Source: Desulfosarcina sp. BuS5
GTDB taxonomy: Bacteria > Desulfobacterota > Desulfobacteria > Desulfobacterales > BuS5
Assembly: GCF_028752835.1 (NCBI RefSeq)
Contig: NZ_CP087952.1
Location: 3,222,501-3,286,500 of the forward strand
Length of the DNA: 64,000 nucleotides
Direction of reading: 5' to 3'
Positions 9,832 to 16,985 of this stretch are shown here, piece after piece (positions within the stretch are counted from its first letter, which is position 1; each line of letters starts with the position of its first letter). A program made the translations under genes and the position numbers. A model generated the notes under the pieces. That model worked only from the letters and a program-made list of their open reading frames with translations. It did no database searches and had not been told where the DNA came from.

Positions 9832-10980
9832 TTAATCCATCCATATAGCATCTATATCCAGAACAGACGGCTCAACAATCATTTTATATATCTCTATATG
9901 TTTCTGAGCTATCTTTATCCAGGATATATTATTTCTCACATATCTCAGGGCATTTTCAGAAAATTCTTTTCTCAAATCATCGTTACTTAAAATGGCATTA
10001 ATGTTCTCTATATAATCTTTATCTGTATTACATACCAAACCTGCATGTATCGTTTCAATAAGTGAGGACATTGCAAGTGTATTACTCGTGACAATAGGCT
10101 TCCCAAAGGCAAGACAATGCGCGACTATGCCGCTTTGAGAGCTTATAGAGTAAGGAAGCACTACTACATCAGACGCTGATAATATTGTATCGAAGGAGTT
10201 CTGTGATATCTGTCCTCTTATTACTTTGATAGTATCCTTTTCTGCAGATGAATTTATCTCTTTAAAAAGCATGTTTCGATAATCTCGGTTCTCAACACCT
10301 CTAATCTTGCCTGCTACCACAAGCAATATGTCATTTAAGCTGTGTTTTTCAACTATCCTGGGCCACAACCTTATGATCCTATCGAATCCCTTGGACGGTC
10401 TGAAATACCCAATCATAAGTATGACCTTTGTGCCGGATGGAATTCCCATAGTTGCCTTTGCATTTTTTATTGGCTCGACTTCTCTGGCTCCATGAGTAAC
10501 CACCTGAATCTTATTCAATAACTCTTTTTTGTTAAAGTGGGCTTTTAATGCCTCAAACTGATAAGGCTCATGGACTATTACTGAATTTGAATTTTCTATG
10601 AGAGAGGAAAGAATTATGAGGTGTTCGTCAGAAATTTTAGAATAAACCGTATGGAGTGTAGTTACAACCGGTATCCCTGTAAGTCGGAACAGCATAATTA
10701 ATGGGATGACAGACACACCAAAATGTTTTCCGTATAAACCAAATTCATGTTGGATATGAACAATATCCGGTGTAAGCCTGGTCATCATAGAAAATGCATT
10801 TTCGGCAAGGTCTCCATCCTCATAGTTAAAGGCCGTAAACACATTTCTCCCCCCCCCACCATAATGGGAGACGATATATACATCCATACCGTTGCGCCTT
10901 AATGCATCGGTAAGGTATTGTGTGTATGTAGCGATACCACATTCTATCGGTGGATAAGTAGAAATAAAACCTATTCTCAT
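9832..10980 (-). CDS. Glycosyltransferase family 4
   Basis: A 382-residue GT-B retaining glycosyltransferase using a nucleotide-sugar donor. The N-terminal acceptor domain starts with IGFISTYPPIECGIATYTQYL, the glycine-rich opening typical of GT4. The C-terminal donor domain shows VILMIGYFRPSKGFDRII and LAFGKPIVTSNTLAMSSLIE around the nucleotide site. It has no membrane segment and is probably cytoplasmic. It is upstream of and co-oriented with the GH130 gene, which suggests a shared oligosaccharide pathway. Acceptor and donor are unknown. Confidence 0.88.
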   Translation of the reverse strand: MRIGFISTYPPIECGIATYTQYLTDALRRNGMDVYIVSHYGGGGRNVFTAFNYEDGDLAENAFSMMTRLTPDIVHIQHEFGLYGKHFGVSVIPLIMLFRLTGIPVVTTLHTVYSKISDEHLIILSSLIENSNSVIVHEPYQFEALKAHFNKKELLNKIQVVTHGAREVEPIKNAKATMGIPSGTKVILMIGYFRPSKGFDRIIRLWPRIVEKHSLNDILLVVAGKIRGVENRDYRNMLFKEINSSAEKDTIKVIRGQISQNSFDTILSASDVVVLPYSISSQSGIVAHCLAFGKPIVTSNTLAMSSLIETIHAGLVCNTDKDYIENINAILSNDDLRKEFSENALRYVRNNISWIKIAQKHIEIYKMIVEPSVLDIDAIWMD

Positions 10981-11404
10981 TTTTGACTCCAGGGGGGTTA
11001 CGTCAGATTCTTTAAAGTTTCGGTTTCTTTTTTATTGCCCAACGGCGCGGTTCACCTGGCGCAGGAGCTTCCGGTAGACTTAAAAACACCTATAATTTTC
11101 AAAAAACGAAGAGCTTCCAAAACAGCTCAACCCCTGCGATCAGGTGAAACCGTCTTGTTAGGGACACATGTGCACCCAAGTCGACATCATCCATTAGCTA
11201 TCAGCATCGCATTAAATGCCGAGCAAATCATCAATAATAGCTCCCACGTCCACAGATACACCGAATCTGGTTTCTTGAGCTCAAAATATTTGCCCAGCTT
11301 TTTATACTTCTCCTTCGAACTAACCGCTTTAAGATTGGGGTGTCCAAAAACTCAGTTTTGTGGCTACTTTTTTTGCTCAACTTTTGGCCCTATCATGAGT
11401 GCGA
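10981..11404. other. Intergenic stretch with a possible minus-strand coding scrap
   Basis: No intact gene. On the minus strand a short open stretch ending with the TGA at 11189-11187 reads like protein (KYKKLGKYFELKKPDSVYLW, then LLMICSAFNAMLIANG) but lacks an initiator and any recognisable family. It may be the tail of a decayed gene. The plus-strand frame at 11035-11448 looks like a shadow. Confidence 0.3.
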
Positions 11405-11710
11405 TTAATATCTTGGCACATTGTTGGGGTCATGAAATGCAGCATTAAAATTATCTTCCCCAACCAAATCCCGGCATTCTTTGCACTCCTGCCATATCCC
11501 TGAATGGCTGTTATTGTAATGAAAATAGCAGAGACTCTCGTACTCGTGATGATATTGGCAATAATCTCCACCTTTTATAGATGCAAAAGAAGTGTCACAG
11601 CAAATCCATTGGTCACAACATTTTGTTTTTATTAAAGGAACAGAATCGTTTCCACAAAAGCTACAATGTTTGCCAGGGATTATTTTTGCTTGCAACCTAT
11701 CATATGTCAT
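11405..11710 (-). CDS. Small Cys/His-rich protein, probable zinc-binding
   Basis: A 101-residue protein with many potential metal ligands in pairs: CSFCGN, KTKCCDQWICC, YCQYHHEYESLCYFHYNN and CKEC. The spacing suggests two or more zinc knuckles. The ATG at 11710 follows an AAGGTG ribosome-binding site. I recognise the general pattern of a conserved short bacterial protein but no function. It is not obviously part of an operon and sits in the mobile-element-rich strip. Confidence 0.65.
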   Translation of the reverse strand: MTYDRLQAKIIPGKHCSFCGNDSVPLIKTKCCDQWICCDTSFASIKGGDYCQYHHEYESLCYFHYNNSHSGIWQECKECRDLVGEDNFNAAFHDPNNVPRY

Positions 11711-11834
11711 TCAGGCACCTTCAATATTTTCAGTAAAATTTGCGTAGACCATAACAAAATGCCGTCAATAATTCAAGATTGCTGATTGAAAAAAATCATT
11801 ATTCCCTATATATTCAAATATTTTAACCAAAAAG

Positions 11835-11993
11835 ATGGCTATTGCTATGAGTAAAGTTTCAAAATTAAAAAAAAGTAGAACTGCCTGGAAAGACAAAGCA
11901 GTTGATCGTACTCGTATAATTAAGTATCAGAAAGCTGAGCTGAAACGTACTAAAAATGGGGTCTTTTCAGCGAAAAGTTGCAAAATACTGTAA
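11835..11993 (+). pseudogene. Short basic ORF, likely truncated transposase-associated protein
   Basis: A 52-residue frame, strongly basic (KLKKSRTAWKDKAVDRTRII then KYQKAELKRTK). This resembles the coiled-coil N-terminus that opens several transposases; the remainder (GVFSAKSCKIL) then departs into unrelated sequence. It lies just upstream of a REP-associated transposase scrap and an IS, so truncation by rearrangement is likely. The assignment is an inference from composition. Confidence 0.35.
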
Positions 11994-12176
11994 CGCTCAT
12001 TCGGACTGAATTCAGCAACCAAATTTTGTCCCAAAGGCGGGATAGGCGGGGTATTCATAAGATTTTCAGGGCAGGGTACGGCTGCGGAATACCTTCCCTA
12101 AAACCGTTACAATATTTTGTCAGCATGGGCGTTACACTATTTGAATCTTACCATCCGGGTCAAAAAATATTCCACA

Positions 12177-12310
12177 ATGAATCATATTGAATTTACATGG
12201 CAATCACGATTCCATGATCACATTATCCGAAACGAAAAATCATTTAACGAAATAACAGAATATGTTAAAAACAATCCGTAAAAATGGGAAAATGATAAAT
12301 TTTATGCGGT
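12177..12310 (+). pseudogene. C-terminal remnant of a REP-associated tyrosine transposase (RAYT, Y1/IS200-like)
   Basis: The frame reads WQSRFHDHIIRNEKSF followed by EYVKNNP, then an in-frame TAA at 12279-12281, then KWENDKFY. This is the typical C-terminal pattern of RAYT proteins, in which the residues around YI.NNP.KW are conserved. The catalytic HUH motif and Tyr region are absent, and the frame is closed by the stop, so it is a dead fragment. RAYTs mobilise short palindromes, which fits the 28-base palindrome nine bases downstream. Confidence 0.7.
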
Positions 12311-12318
12311 GGGCAACC

Positions 12319-12346
12319 GTAGAGACGCAAAATTTTGCGTCTCTAC
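12319..12346. repeat. 28-base REP-like palindrome, copy A
   Basis: A perfect palindrome with arms GTAGAGACGCAAAA and TTTTGCGTCTCTAC. It recurs at 14512-14539 with one change, and a variant with the same outer arms (GTAGAGACA) is at 40092-40119. The IS at 12353 inserted immediately beside it. It is likely a non-autonomous palindrome mobilised by a RAYT-type transposase. Confidence 0.8.
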
Positions 12347-12352
12347 TTAATA

Positions 12353-13864
12353 CTCAAGTTTTCGAAAAATAATAGTAGACAAAATTAACAAAACGTGTCA
12401 AAATAGTTTGGTTCATTTTTTTTCTCACATATACATCAAGGAGAACAAATGAAAATTCCATGTGCCAAACGGCTTGGTTTTGTTGTAAGTGGTCTCTCTT
12501 TTCTTCAACCCGCACTGACGAATGCCCAGATGTATGACTTTACCTTGGTTGCTACAGCATTAATATTAGGGTCACGTCTACATCTTACTGAAATTAGCTG
12601 TATGTTGCTGAAAGAGAAAGCAGTGAGCACACTTTCCTATCTTTTTTCGAATGCAAAAATTTGTACAGATGAATTGCAAATGCTCTATTTGCTTCAGACA
12701 CTCAACACATACAAAATTTCTCATGGCTATTTCATCATAGATGATACCATGAAACATCATACCAAATTTTGTAAATGGATTCATGGTGTTTTCATATTGT
12801 TCGATCATGCACTTGGAACCAATTTAAAAGCAACTTGCATTGTTTTCCTCTATTATAGTGATGGGGCACTTATCAAATTCCCCATTGCTTTTCGAGTATA
12901 TCACAAGGGAACCGGTACTCTTATGCCTTGGCAACGCGGTAAACGGTGTGACTGCATAACCAAATATGATCTTGCAGTAGAAATGATGGAGTGGGCCATA
13001 TTAAAAGGGTTTCCAAAGTGTATTGTTCTTGCCGACTCCTGGTTTGGAATATCGCCATTTATCAAGGAGCTTAATCGGCTTAATCTTGACTATGTGCTTG
13101 AGATAAAAGCTAATCTCAAGATAAGAGAATCATGCAAAGAACCAAAGTTAACTCCAAAGGGACGATTAGCAAAATATCAATACGATCTTGTTGGATTAGC
13201 AAAATATTTTGAAAAAATAACAACCTTTGTTCGTTGTGGATTTCCTGCCGACCCGGAAACAGGTCAAAAGGAAAAAGCACTTTACATAACCAAGGCTTCA
13301 ACAGTTCGCTTGAATGCCATACCTGGCAAACATCGAATAGTTGAAAGTCACGACCCTGCCACTCAAACCATCAAGTATCTCCTCACCAATTGTCTCACCT
13401 GGGAAGCCACCAAAATCATTTCTGTTTATAGCCACCGCTGGGTTATTGAGGAGTTTTTCAAGAATGCAAAGCAGTTGTCCGATATGGAGGGAGCCACTAT
13501 CAGGAGTGAACAAGGCGCAACACTAGCGTTGTACCTGGTGTCCTGGATTGACTTCCTCCTCCATTTGGAGAATTACAAGCAATGCACTGTTGGAAAACTG
13601 CCAAAGGAACCATTAACGATTCCTTCAATAGTTCGCCGAGCGCAAAACGAAAATTTGGAAGCGTTTGTCTTGCGAGTACAATCCGATGAGGATTTCGTTA
13701 ACAAACTGGTTGAATTCAGCAGGGCTAACATGAACCGCAATCGTAAGAAATACAAAGAGTTAGTTGTTATTAATGGGGATGTTACTGCTCCTATAAAAAA
13801 GGCCGCATAGCAAAAAATATGCCAGATGTCAATTTTTACAGGAACTATTTTTCGAAAACTTGAG
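12353..13864 (+). mobile_element. Complete insertion sequence with DDE transposase
   Basis: A 1512-base element. The left end CTCAAGTTTTCGAAAAAT is repeated inverted at the right end (13847-13864). The flanking TTAATA at 12347-12352 and 13865-13870 is a 6-base target duplication, so the insertion is intact and fairly recent. It carries one transposase gene. It separates the palindrome at 12319 from the zinc-ribbon-like gene at 13881. Family placement (IS4/IS701-like superfamily) is tentative. Confidence 0.88.
12449..13810 (+). CDS. IS4/IS701-like DDE transposase
   Basis: A 453-residue RNase H-fold transposase. The probable catalytic acids are the Asp pair in YFIIDDTMKHHTK, the Asp in VLADSWFG and the Glu in HRWVIEEFFKNAKQ, in the order and spacing of IS4-superfamily enzymes. 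The ATG follows an AAGGAG ribosome-binding site. The gene is full length with no frameshift and lies inside an element with both inverted repeats, so it may be active. The exact IS family needs a database comparison. Confidence 0.88.
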   Translation: MKIPCAKRLGFVVSGLSFLQPALTNAQMYDFTLVATALILGSRLHLTEISCMLLKEKAVSTLSYLFSNAKICTDELQMLYLLQTLNTYKISHGYFIIDDTMKHHTKFCKWIHGVFILFDHALGTNLKATCIVFLYYSDGALIKFPIAFRVYHKGTGTLMPWQRGKRCDCITKYDLAVEMMEWAILKGFPKCIVLADSWFGISPFIKELNRLNLDYVLEIKANLKIRESCKEPKLTPKGRLAKYQYDLVGLAKYFEKITTFVRCGFPADPETGQKEKALYITKASTVRLNAIPGKHRIVESHDPATQTIKYLLTNCLTWEATKIISVYSHRWVIEEFFKNAKQLSDMEGATIRSEQGATLALYLVSWIDFLLHLENYKQCTVGKLPKEPLTIPSIVRRAQNENLEAFVLRVQSDEDFVNKLVEFSRANMNRNRKKYKELVVINGDVTAPIKKAA

Positions 13865-13880
13865 TTAATAAGGAAAATAA

Positions 13881-14432
13881 ATGGCTAAGTGTTCAATATG
13901 CAATTCAAGAAAAGGGAAAAGGCGGTGCTTAATCGCCGGTGGTCTCGTTTGCAGCTTGTGCTGTGGAAATACAAGAAAACCTGAGACATGTTCGGAATGT
14001 GGTTTCTATAAGAAACCAAAAAGAAAATATAATGACGTTCCCGCATATTCAGTATCCGAAATGGATGGCAATATGGAACTTGAATCATATGGAAACACAG
14101 TGGAAGGTGCCTTATGCTCATATGATATAGAAAATGAAAATAAACTAAACGATAGTGATGCAATAAGAATCATTGAATTGCTCATTGATATATATCATTT
14201 TAAAGATCAGCAAATGGACACAGACAGCCAGGTAATTGCAAATGGAGTTACTTACGTTAAAGATGCCATGATAAGTGACTTGAAAGATGTAGACAATGAG
14301 ATAATCGTAAAAATTTTGGGAGTAATTCGATTTGTTGCTAAACGAAGAACTAAGATTGGAAGAGAGTATATGAAGATAATCCATCAATATGTTGGGCCGC
14401 GCATTGGTGATCTCCCTATTTTACAGCGATAA
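13881..14432 (+). CDS. Zinc-ribbon-like conserved hypothetical protein
   Basis: A 183-residue protein opening with a Cys-rich region: MAKCSICNSRKGKRRC, then LVCSLCCG and CSECGFYKK, which together give about four CxxC-type knuckles likely to bind zinc. The remainder (about 60-183) is mixed helical with no motif I recognise. Its start lies 11 bases after the IS target duplication, so the IS may have displaced its native promoter. Function unknown; nucleic-acid or protein binding is a guess from the zinc knuckles. Confidence 0.65.
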   Translation: MAKCSICNSRKGKRRCLIAGGLVCSLCCGNTRKPETCSECGFYKKPKRKYNDVPAYSVSEMDGNMELESYGNTVEGALCSYDIENENKLNDSDAIRIIELLIDIYHFKDQQMDTDSQVIANGVTYVKDAMISDLKDVDNEIIVKILGVIRFVAKRRTKIGREYMKIIHQYVGPRIGDLPILQR

Positions 14433-14511
14433 ATGAGAAAGGCGTATTGTAATACTACGACGACCGATAAAGCAGTGAAATTATTTATGTAACAATCTAT
14501 ATGCATAACAA

Positions 14512-14539
14512 GTAGAGACGCAAAATTTTGCGTCTCTGC
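14512..14539. repeat. 28-base REP-like palindrome, copy B
   Basis: Same palindrome as 12319-12346, with one change near the right end (CTCTGC for CTCTAC). It lies between the zinc-ribbon-like gene and trpC. Copies A and B flank the IS plus the 13881 gene. Confidence 0.8.
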
Positions 14540-14553
14540 AACAACCACACAAC

Positions 14554-14573
14554 CATTTGATGCAATCGCCCTG
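14554..14573. repeat. 20-base dispersed repeat, copy 1
   Basis: CATTTGATGCAATCGCCCTG occurs here upstream of trpC and again exactly at 28591-28610 upstream of the endonuclease III gene. It is not palindromic. It may be the conserved end of a larger decayed element or a shared regulatory site. Confidence 0.6.
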
Positions 14574-14631
14574 GATTAAAAAGCATCCTCTATTGACACT
14601 TCTATTTCCATGCATTAAAGTTGCCCGCATA

Positions 14632-15450
14632 ATGACTTCAAATTTTTTAAATATAATAGTAAATAATAAACAGGAAGAGATTAAAAGCATTAAAAAAATT
14701 GTTCCTGAAGAGACAGCCCGGGTTAAAGCCTTATCAAGATCAGGTGCGCCCAGGGAAAAACGGAGTTTTTTTAATAATCTTGCTCAGCCCGGACCAGCAG
14801 GTATAAATATTATTGCTGAGATTAAACGGGCATCCCCTTCCAAAGGGCTTATTGCCCCTGATCTTAATCCTGTTGACCTGGCTAAGGAATATGAACAGGG
14901 AGGAGCGGCAGCCATCTCTGTTTTAACGGAAAAAAATTATTTTAAGGGGAGTCTCGATGATTTAATCAGGGCCAGGGAATCAACGAATTTACCTGTGCTG
15001 CGCAAAGATTTTATTATATCTTCTTACCAGATCTATGAATCGGCCGCTATTGGAGCGGATGCGGTTCTTCTTATAGTTCGCATTTTATCCGGCGAACAAC
15101 TTAAGGATTATTTAAGTCTGTGCAGAGAACTTGGTCTGGATGCGCTTGTGGAAATCCACTCAGAAAAAGATCTTGAGAATGCTTCTGTTTCCGGCGCTCG
15201 GCTTATTGGAATAAACAACAGGAATCTTAGTTCTTTTGAAACTGATTTATCTATTGCCGTCCGCCTGGTATCAATGCTTGCCCCCGGTCAGATACCGATT
15301 GCTGCAAGTGGAATAAAAGATAGAATAGATATTGAAAAAAATTTAGAAGCGGGAATTAACAATTTCTTGATTGGAGAAAGCCTGGTAAGGGCAAAAAAGG
15401 CTTCTGATTTTATTAAGTCATTACTATGGACAAATGATTATCGAGAATAG
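14632..15450 (+). CDS. trpC: Indole-3-glycerol phosphate synthase
   Basis: A TIM-barrel enzyme of 272 residues that closes the indole ring from CdRP, the fourth committed step of tryptophan synthesis. Visible signatures are IIAEIKRASPSKG (catalytic Glu and Lys), LRKDFIISSYQIYESA, IGINNRNLSSFETDL and AASGIKDRIDI. I chose the ATG at 14632, which gives the usual length; the longer frame from 14557 has no homology there. The 3' end overlaps trpF by 17 bases, indicating translational coupling. The other trp genes are not in this window. Confidence 0.93.
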   Translation: MTSNFLNIIVNNKQEEIKSIKKIVPEETARVKALSRSGAPREKRSFFNNLAQPGPAGINIIAEIKRASPSKGLIAPDLNPVDLAKEYEQGGAAAISVLTEKNYFKGSLDDLIRARESTNLPVLRKDFIISSYQIYESAAIGADAVLLIVRILSGEQLKDYLSLCRELGLDALVEIHSEKDLENASVSGARLIGINNRNLSSFETDLSIAVRLVSMLAPGQIPIAASGIKDRIDIEKNLEAGINNFLIGESLVRAKKASDFIKSLLWTNDYRE

Positions 15451-16105
15451 AAACCATCCCCAGGTCAAGGTCTGCGGTCTGACTGATGTTAAAGAGGCCG
15501 TTGAAACGGCATCATTGGGTGCAGATGCCATCGGTCTCGTATTTTTTAACAAAAGCCCGAGAAATCTATCCTTACATCAGGCCAAAGAAATATCTTCCGC
15601 CTTGCCTGATGATATTGCCACCGTCGGCGTATTTGTTAATGAATCTTATGCAGGAATTATGCGTATTGTTGAATCTTGCCGCCTAAATGCCGTTCAACTG
15701 CATGGGAAAGAGGCTCCTGATCTTGTTAAACGCCTTGCAAAAGAAGATTTAAAGGTCATCAAGGCTCTCTTTGTTAAAAGGGAACCTTCTATTAATGCAA
15801 TTGATAATTACGACGCATCCGCATATCTGGTGGAATGCGGCCGGGGAGCGCTGCCCGGAGGGAATGCTTTGACCTGGAACTGGAGCGAGGCGCGGGATGT
15901 TGGAAAAAAACATCCTTTGATTCTGGCCGGAGGACTTACACCTGGTAATGTGGCTGAAGCAATAGAGTCCGGGATGCCGGATGCTGTAGATGTAAGTTCC
16001 GGAGTGGAAGCATCTCCAGGCAAAAAAGATCTATCAAAGGTTAAATCGTTTATTGCAACGGTTTCATGTTGTGAAGTAATAAAAAAGGTTAAAAGGATTT
16101 TTTAA
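15434..16105 (+). CDS. trpF: Phosphoribosylanthranilate isomerase
   Basis: A TIM-barrel isomerase of 223 residues (PRA to CdRP, the step before TrpC). Recognisable parts are VKVCGLTDVKEA with the catalytic Cys, DAIGLVFFNKSPRNL, VQLHGKEAPD, LAGGLTPGNVAEAI and the C-terminal VDVSSGVEASPGKKD containing the phosphate-binding region and catalytic Asp. It overlaps trpC by 17 bases. The final 15 or so residues are a non-conserved tail. Confidence 0.93.
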   Translation: MIIENRNHPQVKVCGLTDVKEAVETASLGADAIGLVFFNKSPRNLSLHQAKEISSALPDDIATVGVFVNESYAGIMRIVESCRLNAVQLHGKEAPDLVKRLAKEDLKVIKALFVKREPSINAIDNYDASAYLVECGRGALPGGNALTWNWSEARDVGKKHPLILAGGLTPGNVAEAIESGMPDAVDVSSGVEASPGKKDLSKVKSFIATVSCCEVIKKVKRIF

Positions 16106-16185
16106 CCTATATATTGTCAGGTATAGACCGTCAGATAATTACCTGATTTTAAAATTTGGCACAAAACCAGAGGGAGGAAGGGATT

Positions 16186-16977
16186 ATGGATTGGGGAATG
16201 AAAAATCGTTTGGGCAGGCTTATAAAACCGGACGGACACTGTATGTTTCTGCCTATTGATCATGGTTATTTTCAAGGTCCGACAACTAAATTGGAAAAAC
16301 CGGGTGATACAATCAAACCCCTGGTTCCTTATGCAGACGGGCTTTTTGTAACACGCGGGGTACTAAGGGCATGTGTTGATCCTGAAAACAGTCCGCCCTT
16401 GATACTCAGAATGTCCGGGGGTTCCAGTGTAATAGGCAAGGATCTGGCCCATGAAGCTATAACCACATCCATACAGGAGGCCATCAGACTTAACGTGGCC
16501 GCCGTTGGGATGTCCATCTTCGTTGGCAGTGATTATGAATATGATTCGCTTGTAAACTTGGGCAAACTTGTGAATGAATGCGAGGATTATGGTATCCCTG
16601 TAATGGCTGTAACCGCGGTTGGAAAGGAACTTAAAAAAAGAGATGCGCGATATCTTAGTTTATGTTGCAGAATTGCCTCAGAATTCGGAGCAAAAGTGAT
16701 AAAGACCTACTGGTGCGAGGATTTTGACAAGGTCGTTAATGGGTGCCCGGTTCCGGTAGTCATGGCCGGCGGCCCAAAATGTGAAACAGAACAGGAAGTT
16801 TTTGAATTTGTTTATGACGGCATGACAAGGGGAGCAATTGGTCTGACTCTGGGAAGGAATGTCTGGCAGCATGAATATCCGGTACCCATGATAAAGGCCC
16901 TGCGCGCAATAATTCACGCGGACGCGGATGTAAAAGACGCTGCCGATATTTATCAGGAAGAAAAAGGTAAATTGTAA
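16186..16977 (+). CDS. LsrF-like class I aldolase/thiolase (DeoC/FbaB superfamily)
   Basis: A 263-residue TIM-barrel protein close to LsrF, the thiolase for phosphorylated autoinducer-2, and more distantly to archaeal-type FBP aldolase. Shared blocks are FLPIDHGYFQGPTTKLE, ADGLFVTRGVLR, VGMSIFVGSDYEYDSL, AVTAVGKE, KVIKTYW with the probable Schiff-base Lys, and PVPVVMAGGPK. The ATG at 16186 is preceded by a strong AGGGAGGAAGG site; the frame opens earlier at 16156 with TTG but lacks that site. It sits nine bases before an aldolase/dehydrogenase fusion, suggesting a sugar or AI-2-like phosphate catabolic pair. No lsr transporter or kinase is nearby, so AI-2 is only one option. Confidence 0.8.
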   Translation: MDWGMKNRLGRLIKPDGHCMFLPIDHGYFQGPTTKLEKPGDTIKPLVPYADGLFVTRGVLRACVDPENSPPLILRMSGGSSVIGKDLAHEAITTSIQEAIRLNVAAVGMSIFVGSDYEYDSLVNLGKLVNECEDYGIPVMAVTAVGKELKKRDARYLSLCCRIASEFGAKVIKTYWCEDFDKVVNGCPVPVVMAGGPKCETEQEVFEFVYDGMTRGAIGLTLGRNVWQHEYPVPMIKALRAIIHADADVKDAADIYQEEKGKL

Positions 16978-16985
16978 AAGGCATC

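Noticed and set aside
11035..11448. 137-residue plus-strand frame
   Set aside because: Low-quality composition, no initiation site, overlaps the Cys-rich gene on the other strand and includes what looks like a minus-strand coding scrap.
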